Shown here piece by piece: positions 28,238-37,038 of a stretch of 64,000 nucleotides of DNA. The notes below the pieces were generated by a model. It saw nothing but the letters and a program-made list of their open reading frames with translations, ran no database searches and was not told the origin of the DNA. The first letter of the stretch is position 1. The number at the start of each line of letters is the position of its first letter. The DNA comes from Thermosyntropha sp. (lineage in GTDB: Bacteria > Bacillota > Syntrophomonadia > Syntrophomonadales > Syntrophomonadaceae), in NCBI RefSeq assembly GCF_017656155.1, contig NZ_JACDOH010000002.1, positions 248,001-312,000 of the forward strand, in the 5' to 3' direction. The position numbers were made by a program, and so were the translations under genes.

Positions 28238-29934
28238 TTCTGTATGCCCCCTTCTTCTTTATCAGATTTATCAGATTTAGGTAATAAAGAATTATAAACA
28301 TTTAAAGCGCCTAAAACACAATAAGCCTTAAATTCTTCAAAAGGAACCTCTTCAAGAAGACCTCCTTCTATATCTTTGGAAGTAATAAGCCCATATCTCA
28401 TCTGCAAATTATTAATTTGATTCAAAAAATCTTCCTTGGTTCGGCTTTTACGTAAAGCATACAAATCTCCTTTTATTCTCTTTATATCCGTTTCAAGCTT
28501 TACTGTTCCTTCTTCTAACAACTTTTCTTTTGCACGCATCACGATCGATTTGCCTAAATTTACAGCTTTTTGTACCTGCTCACTGTTCATTTTTACACCT
28601 CCTATTTCCATTTCGTAAAGCATTAAAAAATCTAACAAAGCCTTTAAGTACCCCCCTTCCCGCATAGATACATAAAAAGCAAAATCCTCCGCATCTAATA
28701 AAACACTTTTTTTATACAGAACTCTTCTAAAAAAATAATCGCGGAAATAAGAATATCTGGTATTCTTTAATCCCCCTATATATAAGCTATCAAATAGTAA
28801 TTTGGGAAAATTATAATCATTCTTATCTACCAGCAAATGTAACAACCTAAAAATATAGGCAGTATCATTGTAAAAAATTACATTATTAGTTTTAAAAGTA
28901 TCTCTTTTACTTTCAACAAAAAGCAAAACTATTTGTACAGGAGCATTTGATAACGAAAAAGCAAGTAGTTCATCTAATGAAAATTCATTTTCTTTCCTTA
29001 AAATTTTGTATGCCTGATAATAAAAAGCCCATAAAAATTCATAAGGATATTGGGAATAAAGCAAAGGTGAATTATCGTCCATCCTCAAATTAGTCCAAAA
29101 AGTTTCTTCATTCATTAATCTCATATGAGAAGTAAATCCAATTTTTTCATTTACTTGAAATAATTTTTTTAAATTTGAAGAACTAACCTGTACTATAAAT
29201 AAAGAATCAGATGTTTTTTTATAAGTTGCCGCCTCTACAGCAAAATGTCCCAACAAATCGCACTCCCAACATATCTGTGCAGGATTCTTTCCTTGGGAAT
29301 TAAATGACCTGGTAGCAGTTCCACTGGCAAATAGAAGAAAAGAAGGCTGGCTTACCTCATAACACTTAAAACTTTTTTGTCCACACACAGAACAAACTTT
29401 TAATCTTTCTCTCCCTGTTCTTACAGGTAAAATGTCGATTTTTCTGTGACAAAAAGGTTCTTCAAATAAAACCTTTTTTTGTTTGCCCCAAAGTTCTGCT
29501 TTATCGTTTTCCTTCAAAAAGTCTTCCACTCTTTTTCGCAACTTGGAATCAGATATTTCTTCAATAGGAACAGCATGAGTTTTACCCCAACTACTACCTT
29601 TGATAAACAATGCAGGTATCGGGGTAGGATTCTTTTTTGGTTTCAACAAAATTTGATCCTTATCCAAATCATAGAAAACCAACACTGGATTTTCTTTTTG
29701 CTTTTTATCAGATACATTCCAATATCGGCTAGCCAATTCTTCATAACTTTCACTCAATAAATTCCTTAATTTATCTTCATTATCGTACTCAAACTCTAAT
29801 CCATCATTCACCAATTTAACCCCTATACCATACTTTGCTTCTAGCTGTAATTCCTTAATTATGTTGTATAAACCGGCTATACCTGCATCAAACCACCAAT
29901 GCTTGCGAACATAAATCTTGTACAATTTTGACAT
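28234..29934 (-). CDS. cas8b: Cascade large subunit Cas8b (Cst1-like)
   Basis: This 566-residue protein sits in the large-subunit position between cas6 and cas7. It starts MSKLYKIYVRKHWWFDAGIAG, as do Cst1-type Cas8b proteins. A zinc-finger pair, CSVCG and CWEC, lies in its middle third. Cas8b recognises the PAM and recruits Cas3. A charged, low-complexity C-terminus ends with KSDKSDKEEGG. The start has AGGAGG upstream, 23 bases after cas6. Confidence 0.88.
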   Translation of the reverse strand: MSKLYKIYVRKHWWFDAGIAGLYNIIKELQLEAKYGIGVKLVNDGLEFEYDNEDKLRNLLSESYEELASRYWNVSDKKQKENPVLVFYDLDKDQILLKPKKNPTPIPALFIKGSSWGKTHAVPIEEISDSKLRKRVEDFLKENDKAELWGKQKKVLFEEPFCHRKIDILPVRTGRERLKVCSVCGQKSFKCYEVSQPSFLLFASGTATRSFNSQGKNPAQICWECDLLGHFAVEAATYKKTSDSLFIVQVSSSNLKKLFQVNEKIGFTSHMRLMNEETFWTNLRMDDNSPLLYSQYPYEFLWAFYYQAYKILRKENEFSLDELLAFSLSNAPVQIVLLFVESKRDTFKTNNVIFYNDTAYIFRLLHLLVDKNDYNFPKLLFDSLYIGGLKNTRYSYFRDYFFRRVLYKKSVLLDAEDFAFYVSMREGGYLKALLDFLMLYEMEIGGVKMNSEQVQKAVNLGKSIVMRAKEKLLEEGTVKLETDIKRIKGDLYALRKSRTKEDFLNQINNLQMRYGLITSKDIEGGLLEEVPFEEFKAYCVLGALNVYNSLLPKSDKSDKEEGGIQK

Positions 29935-29957
29935 GACCCCAACACCTCCTTTTCCTC

Positions 29958-30698
29958 TTAATCCTCTACCTCAAAACACCCAAACCCCTGCGAATTCTTG
30001 GAGCCCAGGCCTGTATAATAAGCTATTTCCATCAGTTCCGGATCCCCTACCAGCCAGTAAATTCCGCTATAACCTTTGATGATAAAATCCTTATATTTTA
30101 TGATTTTCAGGAATTTATCCTTGCGGTTGTCACAAGGTATAACCTTTAATTCACCCTTGGAATATTCCCCTTTTAACACCCAGTATTTCTTTTGTAAATT
30201 GCCGAGAATAAGGCTGTCGAAAGGAGTATCCCAGGGTGAAAAATAGGTAGTCCTTTTTTTTCCCTGCACTTCTTCAGTAGTATGTGCTACCACCGGGGAC
30301 AGCATTTTTATGCGCACTTTTTCAGAGAAAACTACCGCCTTAGGTACATTTATCGACTTTAATTCCACACGGTTGCTGCCCAGATGGAGCTCTTCCGCTT
30401 TCATCAAGGTTTCCGCCAGGTCGGTAATAAACGGTTCTAGAGGTGAAGAAACCGTAAGGGCCACCGGTGATTTGAAAATTATATCTCCTTTCTCCTTGTT
30501 TAATCTGAATTCTCCTCTTAAACTAGAATAAGTAAAAAGTTTGAAACGCCTTTTCTGGTAGCTGAACCCCTCTTGATGCAAAAATTCCCGGTAATCACTG
30601 TCTGATATGTTTTTGTAAAGAAAACCCTGTAAAATATGATGATAGTGGACAGGTAAAACTATGTCCTGGTCAGAACCCATAGTAATGGTAATACGCAT
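29958..30698 (-). CDS. cas6: CRISPR RNA endoribonuclease Cas6
   Basis: Cas6 cuts the repeat RNA of the array to yield crRNAs with the ATTGAAAC handle. The 247-residue protein begins MRITITMGSDQDIVLPVHYH; a histidine in YHHILQGFLY is at the usual catalytic place. It ends with the glycine-rich GLGSKNSQGFGCFEV motif. I chose the ATG at 30698, about ten bases after GAGAGG, over upstream ATGs at 30746 and 30716, because family members start with MRI or similar. It is the first gene of the cas operon. Confidence 0.92.
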   Translation of the reverse strand: MRITITMGSDQDIVLPVHYHHILQGFLYKNISDSDYREFLHQEGFSYQKRRFKLFTYSSLRGEFRLNKEKGDIIFKSPVALTVSSPLEPFITDLAETLMKAEELHLGSNRVELKSINVPKAVVFSEKVRIKMLSPVVAHTTEEVQGKKRTTYFSPWDTPFDSLILGNLQKKYWVLKGEYSKGELKVIPCDNRKDKFLKIIKYKDFIIKGYSGIYWLVGDPELMEIAYYTGLGSKNSQGFGCFEVED

Positions 30699-30747
30699 TA
30701 TCTGCCATCCTCTCATCTTAACATCATAATTTCCCTTAAATAGCAAT

Positions 30748-30776
30748 ATTATACTAAATTCTTCTTAAATCTTCCA
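30748..30776 (-). promoter_or_regulatory. Possible promoter of the cas operon
   Basis: A perfect TATAAT lies at 30753-30748 on the minus strand, 50 bases before the chosen cas6 start. The -35 region at the right spacing (TGGAAG) is poor. Confidence 0.4.
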
Positions 30777-30816
30777 TAATCCTGCTTTAATTTTTATGAA
30801 CAGTATAACTAAATAA

Positions 30817-30836
30817 GGTGACATCTTTTTGTCACC
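30817..30836. other. Hairpin between cas6 and the MATE gene
   Basis: GGTGACA and TGTCACC pair around a six-base loop, followed on the plus strand by A7T7. It sits between two divergent genes, so it is not needed as a terminator. It may be an operator or a remnant. Confidence 0.35.
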
Positions 30837-30944
30837 CTAAAAAAATTTTTTTGTTTTATTACTGGCTTTTAATTTTTATAAAAGCTATACTTATTAACCG
30901 ATAGGTCTGATTATATTTAAAACTGCTGAGTTGAGGTAATAGAT

Positions 30945-32309
30945 ATGCTCGTATTAAAAAATCAAAAGCTTCGCACAGAAATCTGGCAAATTTCCTGGCC
31001 GGCTATGGTAGAAATGATTATGTATATGATAGTAGGAATTGTAGATGTAGCCATAGTAGGACGCTTAGGTGCTGCACCCCTTGCCGCGGTAGGTTTGGGA
31101 GCAGAAATATTTTTTTCAATTGTCCTTCTTTTCGAAGCCCTATCAACAGGCTCTTCTGTTTTAATAGCCCAGGCCAGAGGAGCTAAAAACTATGAGCAAA
31201 TTGCCAGCATTATTTTACATACAGTAATTATGGCAATAATCACAGGCACAATAACCGGTATAATCGGTCTAAATCTGGCTACCCAGATAATAGAACTCTT
31301 TTCAGTAGAAAAGTCAGTTCATGACCAAGCTTTGCATTATCTTCTCATAACCTTTAAAATTACTCCTTTTGCAGTTACTTTGTATATGCTGCATTCAATC
31401 TTCCGGGGATTGGGTCGAACCGACATTCCCATGAAAATATCTCTTGTAATGAATATTTTTAACGCCATAGGTGATTATATATTGGTTTATGGTAAATTAG
31501 GACTACCTGCTCTAGGAGTAGCAGGTGCTGCTTATGCTACATCATTTTCGCATATTTTGGGAGTAATTCTGGCTTTCTACTTCTTTAAGATTAACCGTAA
31601 AAGTTTTTTCCCTTATAAAGAAACCAAAAAAACAATTAAAATCACTGTTTTTCGGGATATATTAACTCTAGGAATCCCCAGCTTGGGAGAAAACTTTTTC
31701 TGGTCTTTGAGCAATATAATTTCAATCTTTTTAATTGTCCATGCGGGAACATTAGCTTATGCATCCCACCAACTAGCAGTAGTCATAGAATCAATTTCTT
31801 TTATGCCCGGTTTTGGGATTGCTGTTGCTGCCAGTGTGCTGGTAGGTCATAGTATAGGAGCAAAAGACCGAAACATGACAAAAAAATACGCCCGTGGAAC
31901 TATAGAATTTGCTGTCATTATAATGGGTTTTTTCGGCCTTTTGTTCGCACTTCTCCCTCACCAGATCGTTTCTCTTTTTACCAATGATCAGGAAATAATT
32001 GGAGTAGCTGGAACCCTTATCCGCATTGCTTCCCTGGAACAGATCACCATGGCTTCCAGTATGGTTATGGGAGGTATTTTAAGAGGCTCCGGCAATACCC
32101 GAACTCCCATGCTTATAATCACTTTATTTACATGGGGATTTCGTCTGCCACTAACCTATTTTTTAATAATAGTCCTGCATAAACCTGTAACTTATGTATG
32201 GATAGCTTTTGTAATCGACTGGACTTTGCGAACCCTGGTATATTCTGCAATCATTCTCCGTCAGAATTGGCTTAACAAAGCTTTAGAAAAACAGGCAAAC
32301 AAAATTTAA
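30945..32309 (+). CDS. MATE family efflux transporter
   Basis: The 454-residue protein has about twelve hydrophobic segments and the two-fold MATE repeat. It starts with a short cytoplasmic LRTEIWQISWPAMVEMIMYM segment, and the second half begins near GIPSLGENFFWSLSNI. MATE proteins export drugs and other organic cations in exchange for sodium or protons; the substrate here is unknown. The ATG has GAGGT seven bases upstream. It is a single-gene unit reading away from the cas operon and ends in a bidirectional terminator. Confidence 0.92.
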   Translation: MLVLKNQKLRTEIWQISWPAMVEMIMYMIVGIVDVAIVGRLGAAPLAAVGLGAEIFFSIVLLFEALSTGSSVLIAQARGAKNYEQIASIILHTVIMAIITGTITGIIGLNLATQIIELFSVEKSVHDQALHYLLITFKITPFAVTLYMLHSIFRGLGRTDIPMKISLVMNIFNAIGDYILVYGKLGLPALGVAGAAYATSFSHILGVILAFYFFKINRKSFFPYKETKKTIKITVFRDILTLGIPSLGENFFWSLSNIISIFLIVHAGTLAYASHQLAVVIESISFMPGFGIAVAASVLVGHSIGAKDRNMTKKYARGTIEFAVIIMGFFGLLFALLPHQIVSLFTNDQEIIGVAGTLIRIASLEQITMASSMVMGGILRGSGNTRTPMLIITLFTWGFRLPLTYFLIIVLHKPVTYVWIAFVIDWTLRTLVYSAIILRQNWLNKALEKQANKI

Positions 32310-32321
32310 TATTGAACATAA

Positions 32322-32350
32322 AAGCCTCAGAGTTCTTTTCTCTGAGGCTT
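32322..32350. terminator. Bidirectional terminator between the MATE gene and gatD
   Basis: AAGCCTCAGAG and CTCTGAGGCTT form a perfect 11-base stem with a seven-base loop, lying between two converging genes. Confidence 0.8.
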
Positions 32351-33084
32351 TAACCTGCAAGTATCATCTTTTTTACCTGTTCATGTGCAAAATTTTCAAT
32401 AGTATTATCAAGTTTTTTATCTAATTTTATCCCTTTTCGCATTAAGATAACTTTAATGAAAAAATCAGCAATATCCGGATTCTTAGGTAAAAGAGGTCCA
32501 TGCAAATAGGTTCCTATAAGATTTTTATAAAATATTCCTTCTGTTTTATCATATCCATTATTCCCATATCCTTTTATAACTTTTCCAAAAGGCTCTATAG
32601 CTGAATCATTCAAATAAGTTCTGCCTCCATGGTTCTCAAATCCAACTACTGTGACTTTTTCCCCTGTCACCTCAGCTTCCAGGATTATATTGCCTATAAG
32701 CCTCTTTTCTTCCCCTTCAGTATAAAAATCGAAAAAACTAAGCCCTTGCATAATTTTACCATCAAGCGCCTGATAATATTTACCTAAAAGCTGATAAGCT
32801 CCACATATCGCCAGCATAGGCATGCCTTCCTCAATTTCTATCCACAGACGGTCTGCTCTCTTCCATAAATCCCGGTAAATCAAATCCTGTTCCCGGTCTG
32901 ACCCGCCCCCCATAAAAATAAAATCTATATCATTAAAGTCCAAATCCTCTCCTAAACTAACCGGTGTTATCTTACAATTAAAACCATACCACTTTAACCT
33001 CTGGCTAAGACAGATAAGATTTCCCCTGTCACCATATAGATTCATTAAATCCGGATACATATGAGCTATTTTAATTTCTCCCAT
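32350..33084 (-). CDS. gatD: Lipid II isoglutaminyl synthase, glutaminase subunit GatD
   Basis: GatD supplies ammonia to MurT for amidating the D-glutamate of lipid II in Gram-positive walls. The 244-residue class I glutamine amidotransferase shows the nucleophile cysteine in LAICGAYQLLG and the histidine in GTYLHGPLLPKNP, plus the N-terminal HMYPDLMNLYGDRGN segment typical of GatD. It follows murT by 30 bases, and the pair is always co-transcribed in this family. Confidence 0.93.
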   Translation of the reverse strand: MGEIKIAHMYPDLMNLYGDRGNLICLSQRLKWYGFNCKITPVSLGEDLDFNDIDFIFMGGGSDREQDLIYRDLWKRADRLWIEIEEGMPMLAICGAYQLLGKYYQALDGKIMQGLSFFDFYTEGEEKRLIGNIILEAEVTGEKVTVVGFENHGGRTYLNDSAIEPFGKVIKGYGNNGYDKTEGIFYKNLIGTYLHGPLLPKNPDIADFFIKVILMRKGIKLDKKLDNTIENFAHEQVKKMILAG

Positions 33085-33114
33085 GTTTTCCCCTCATCTC
33101 AGTTTATCATAATT

Positions 33115-34497
33115 TTATTCTGTCAAGCGAAAGACCTCTCCCTCTTTACTTGCCTTTTTATGGTGCATTCTCCTTAAAATCTTCCGGCAGGGAAAAAGTG
33201 CAGTATAAGTAGAAAGAATATAAGTAGTTTCGCCTTCTCCACTGCAGGCAGCTTCTATTCCTTCTTTAAGAGGAGTTTTAATAAGTATGGTATTTTCACT
33301 TACTCCGCTGTACTTTATACGAACTGCAATATCCCCGCTTCTTTTGCCTGAACAAACTATTCTTTCATAATTTGTTTCATTTATAATCTCTACATCTGCA
33401 TCCCATATCCAGGAAACATCACGCCCATCAGCTGCATTATCATTCAAAGCCAAAAATATGTTTTTCCTCCTCTTATCATGTTTCATAGCAGTTAAAGTCT
33501 GGTTTAAACCGGCAGGATTTTTTACTAAAATAAGTATCGTTTCTTTTCCGTTGATATTAAAAACCTCCATGCGCCCCGCACGCGGTATATAAGATTTGAT
33601 TGCCTTCCTTATTGTTTCATTCTCCACTCCTAAAAGTTTGGCTGCCGAAACTGCAGCTAATATATTATAAGCATTATAAAAGCCCTGATAATAACTTTCT
33701 ATTTCTATATTGTTTATTTTAAACCGTAAATGCGGATTCATCACTAAATCTCTGGCTAAAAAATTGGGCTCTGGATTATGGTTTCCACATTTGTTACAGT
33801 AAAAACTGCCCAGCTGTGCATAATGATAACGGCGATAGCTGATTTCATTTCCACAAAAAACACAGTATCTGCCTTCCCTGCTTTCACTGCTTACCAAAGT
33901 ATCATAATCAGTATCATCAAAACCGTAATACCAGACACAAAGCCCAGTATAACGCTCAAAATCTGCCATCAAAGGGTCATCAGCATTTAATACCAGTTCT
34001 ATACTGCTTTCCCGGACTGCATCTTTTATCATCTTTACGGTATAATCAAGCTCTCCATACCTGTCCAGTTGATCACGAAAAAAATTAGTGATGAGCAGCA
34101 ATCTGGGTTTCACTTCCCTCAAAAGCAGAGGAACATTAGCCTCATCCGTCTCCAAAACCGCATAATGATATCTGCGCCTGCCTGTAAAATCGCTTCCGGC
34201 AATAAAAGCAGTAGTAATACCTGTCAGCATATTAGCCCCTGCTCGGTTGTGTATAATAGAATACCCCTCTTCCGTGAGTATCTGGGCAATCATGTTGGAT
34301 GTAGTAGTTTTGCCATTGGTGCCTGTTACTACAATTATTTCTTCAGTTATGTTTTTAGCCAGTTTTTTTAAAATGTCCGGATCAATTCGGCGGGCAATTT
34401 TACCAGGCAAAACAGTTCCCTGTCTTCCCAAGACTTTCATTAAAAGGAGCAATATTTTTCCTGTTAACATAGCCGTTATTTTACGCAAGCCTCTCAT
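33115..34497 (-). CDS. murT: Lipid II isoglutaminyl synthase, ATPase subunit MurT
   Basis: MurT is a Mur ligase-like protein that activates and amidates the peptide stem glutamate with ammonia from GatD. The 460-residue protein has the ATP loop VVTGTNGKTTT, the Mur ligase central domain, a four-cysteine zinc ribbon (CVFCG and CNKCG) that marks MurT, and the C-terminal DUF1727 domain. It has the family's usual length. The ATG has GAGGT upstream. Confidence 0.95.
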   Translation of the reverse strand: MRGLRKITAMLTGKILLLLMKVLGRQGTVLPGKIARRIDPDILKKLAKNITEEIIVVTGTNGKTTTSNMIAQILTEEGYSIIHNRAGANMLTGITTAFIAGSDFTGRRRYHYAVLETDEANVPLLLREVKPRLLLITNFFRDQLDRYGELDYTVKMIKDAVRESSIELVLNADDPLMADFERYTGLCVWYYGFDDTDYDTLVSSESREGRYCVFCGNEISYRRYHYAQLGSFYCNKCGNHNPEPNFLARDLVMNPHLRFKINNIEIESYYQGFYNAYNILAAVSAAKLLGVENETIRKAIKSYIPRAGRMEVFNINGKETILILVKNPAGLNQTLTAMKHDKRRKNIFLALNDNAADGRDVSWIWDADVEIINETNYERIVCSGKRSGDIAVRIKYSGVSENTILIKTPLKEGIEAACSGEGETTYILSTYTALFPCRKILRRMHHKKASKEGEVFRLTE

Positions 34498-34597
34498 AGT
34501 TTTAACCTCATTTACAGAATTAAAAGGTATGCTTTAAAAATTAAATCCGCATACCTTTTGTAAATTATAGTTTTTATCTATAAACGAAAATTTTTCA

Positions 34598-35806
34598 TCA
34601 TGACCCTAAACGGTAAATCCAATCTATGACATGGTATTTGCGCATCCTTTTAGGCCTTGACTTCTCATAAAGCTCAAGATACACATTTTCCAGTTTTTTT
34701 GCCATATTGGCTGAAGAAAGAAGGTCAGCCTTTTTATAAGCATTATCCTTAAAAGAAGCATAAGTTTCTTCATCAACCAGTATTCGTTTTATAGCACTCA
34801 CGAATTCCTCCATATCACATCCGGTAAGATAACCGTTTACTCCATCATCTACCATATCTATTACCCCGTTGGCTTTTACCGCAACTACCGGTAAGCCTGC
34901 TGCCATAGCCTCAATCAGAACCAACCCCTGAGTTTCAGTCAGGGACGCAAATACAAAAAGGTCAGCCGAAAAATATACATTTACCAAGGTATCAAAAGGC
35001 AAAGCACCGGTAAATATAACATCTTTTTCCAAAGACAATCCTAATGAAACTGCCAGTTTCTTGAGCTCATGCTCCAAAGGTCCTTGAGCAGTTAAAACCA
35101 ATGTAGTATCCGGTCGTTCTTTCTTTAGAAGATTAAAAGCATTTATCAGAAATCCCAGATTTTTTTCTTTAGTAAGGCGGCCTACAAAAAGAAGTATTTT
35201 GTTATCCTTTGGTATAGATGGATACTGTTTTCTAAGATATTCTTTATCACCATTCTGGAATTTGTGTAAAGGAACCCCGGTAGGAATTACCGATACTGGA
35301 GCCTTTACTTTAAGCTCCTTTAATTTTGCTTCTACTTCTGTGCTGGGAACTATTACATGATCACATTGATTGCAGAAATTGGTGCTGTATTTTATAGTTA
35401 TCTCCCGGGCCAAATCTTGGGCAATTGGTACATAATGCACATATTGATCATACAAAGTATGATAAGTAAAAACGAGGGGGATACCCTGCCTTTTTGCATT
35501 ATGAAGACCAACCCTTCCCATAGTAAAGGGGGAATGAACATGAATTATATCTAAATCCAGCCTCTTTATGAGCATGCTAAGTCCCGGATGAACTGGGACA
35601 GCCAAGGTATAATCAGGATTAGTAGGAGCAGGTAGAGAAAAAAACCTGTAAACCTTCTCTTCCTCATCTTCATAATCGGGATAACTGGGAGCAAATATAT
35701 ATATATCATGACCTAATTTATTAAGTTCATATTTAAAAGTAGTTATAGATGTTACTACACCGCTGGTATAAGGCTTATAGCTGTCGGTAAAAACTCCTAT
35801 TTTCAA
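34598..35806 (-). CDS. GT4-family glycosyltransferase
   Basis: The 402-residue protein has two Rossmann halves. The N-terminal one starts MKIGVFTDSYKPYTSGVVTS. The C-terminal one carries the EX7E motif in ETQGLVLIEAMAAGLPVVA. It is closest in pattern to diacylglycerol glucosyltransferases that make membrane glycolipids, but acceptor specificity cannot be read from sequence. The start is a TTG about nine bases after a GGGGGG stretch. It stands between the DksA-like gene and murT on the same strand. Confidence 0.88.
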   Translation of the reverse strand: MKIGVFTDSYKPYTSGVVTSITTFKYELNKLGHDIYIFAPSYPDYEDEEEKVYRFFSLPAPTNPDYTLAVPVHPGLSMLIKRLDLDIIHVHSPFTMGRVGLHNAKRQGIPLVFTYHTLYDQYVHYVPIAQDLAREITIKYSTNFCNQCDHVIVPSTEVEAKLKELKVKAPVSVIPTGVPLHKFQNGDKEYLRKQYPSIPKDNKILLFVGRLTKEKNLGFLINAFNLLKKERPDTTLVLTAQGPLEHELKKLAVSLGLSLEKDVIFTGALPFDTLVNVYFSADLFVFASLTETQGLVLIEAMAAGLPVVAVKANGVIDMVDDGVNGYLTGCDMEEFVSAIKRILVDEETYASFKDNAYKKADLLSSANMAKKLENVYLELYEKSRPKRMRKYHVIDWIYRLGS

Positions 35807-35890
35807 AACTGAATCCCCCCTTCACCTTTCTCAAAATAAATATTATATTGTGGATCAAATTCTGGCAAGTATTTTAACCTCCATTTTACA

Positions 35891-36337
35891 TTATTCTTCA
35901 TAAAATTCATAACCGGCAATTTGAAAAGTTTCCCCTTTATCAGCCATACTTCCAGTTGAAGTAATATCTTCTTCTGCCGGCCTGGTAAACTTATCCTGAA
36001 TCTCGGCAGCACATTTCGCACAAAGGGTAGTATTAACCAATCTTTTAAGCCTTTGTGGTTCAATCTCTTTTCCGCAATTTTCACATATCCCATACTGTCC
36101 CGTATTATATCGTTCGATAGCATCATTTACCTTTTCCAACTCGAATTCCAGCATTTCGAGAAGTCCGGCATCTTTTTCTCTTTCATACAGATCAGATGCC
36201 GCATCTGCCGGATGTTGATCATACAGGGAAAGCTCATCTGTAGACTCTGCCTGCGGCATCATAAGCTGCTTTCTTTTCTGTCCGATTATACTTTCGATTT
36301 CCTTTTTTTTGGCCATTAAACTTTCTAAATTATTCAA
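35891..36337 (-). CDS. TraR/DksA C4 zinc-finger protein (YteA/YlyA-like)
   Basis: This 148-residue protein has a helical N-terminal part with the YDQHPADAASDLYEREKD segment and a four-cysteine zinc finger, CENCGKEI and CAKCAAE. Bacillus relatives are called YteA and YlyA; YlyA follows ileS there, and this gene likewise lies downstream of ileS. A role at RNA polymerase is known for DksA but not established for this branch. I chose a TTG at 36337, eight bases after GAGG; a GTG at 36346 is the alternative. Confidence 0.85.
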   Translation of the reverse strand: MNNLESLMAKKKEIESIIGQKRKQLMMPQAESTDELSLYDQHPADAASDLYEREKDAGLLEMLEFELEKVNDAIERYNTGQYGICENCGKEIEPQRLKRLVNTTLCAKCAAEIQDKFTRPAEEDITSTGSMADKGETFQIAGYEFYEE

Positions 36338-36355
36338 ACTTAACACCTCGGTTCA

Positions 36356-36652
36356 TTAAAAATAAATAATGAACCCTCCCACCTTAAGCTGAGCCTGAAC
36401 AATAGCTACTATATCAGCAATAAAGCTGCCGATAACAGGAATGTTCAAAACAATCATCTGCTGCAAAAAATAAAGAACCAAAGCTGCCAAAACGGTAAAT
36501 CCGATAGCAGTTCCGAAGCCACGGGATACCCCAATAAGAAAATTAAGAAACAGCAGACGGCGAGGATTTTCAAGCAACTCAACATACTCAGCCAGCCGCA
36601 TTTTTTCCATATTTACCGCCAGCTCATCTAATTTATCCGACAGTTTTTGCAA
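36356..36652 (-). CDS. DUF5665-like membrane protein with an uncertain start
   Basis: The visible 98-residue frame contains MRLAEYVELLENPRRLLFLN and one or two membrane segments at about residues 38-68. This matches DUF5665 proteins found near division and envelope genes of Firmicutes, whose function is unknown. The start is unclear. A TTG at 36652 has no ribosome site. The same frame stays open upstream to a very strong GGAGGGGGGG at 36719-36710, but only ATT (36709), ATC and CTG codons lie at the right distance. A non-AUG start would add about 17-20 residues. Confidence 0.7.
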   Translation of the reverse strand: MQKLSDKLDELAVNMEKMRLAEYVELLENPRRLLFLNFLIGVSRGFGTAIGFTVLAALVLYFLQQMIVLNIPVIGSFIADIVAIVQAQLKVGGFIIYF

Positions 36653-36719
36653 TACCAGATTAGTATTTTCATTATCTCCCGATTTACCATCTTTAAACGA
36701 CAGGATAATCCCCCCCTCC

Positions 36720-37038
36720 AGTCTACTTATTAGTATGCCTTTAAACTACATTATCATACCTTTATCTATTATTTAATGTTTGTGGATTTTCCCGCCGATT
36801 TATAAACCTTTCAGAACTAAAATTATTAACTGCCATAACCGACGCTTTCCCTAAAAGTTCTGCAAACTCTACCTAATCACCTTTTTTGCCTAGAACAGAA
36901 ATAGGCCTTTTAAAGTTTACTATAAGATTTAAGGGAAGAGTCTCCTCTTCCCCACTTTCAAAATACATAAATTTGAAAAATTCTTCATACTAAAGGGTTA
37001 TTTAAAACTTATGCTCTCTGCTTTTCTAGTGTACGTTA
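36720..37038. other. Non-coding region between the DUF5665 gene and ileS
   Basis: About 320 bp with no gene I can support. It contains CAGAACT/AGTTCTG as a distant inverted repeat (from about 36812) and the likely ileS terminator at 36933-36953. Confidence 0.5.
36933..36953 (-). terminator. Probable terminator after ileS
   Basis: GGGAAGAG and CTCTTCCC form an eight-base stem with a short loop; on the minus strand it is followed by TTAAATCTTAT, a weak T-tract. Confidence 0.5.

Noticed and set aside
35803-36126. 107-residue minus-strand frame over the zinc-finger gene
   Set aside because: Out-of-frame copy of the DksA/TraR-like gene, which has the recognisable motifs.
36812-36870. Distant inverted repeat CAGAACT/AGTTCTG as insertion-sequence ends
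   Set aside because: Arms are only seven bases, with no transposase between them and no target duplication.
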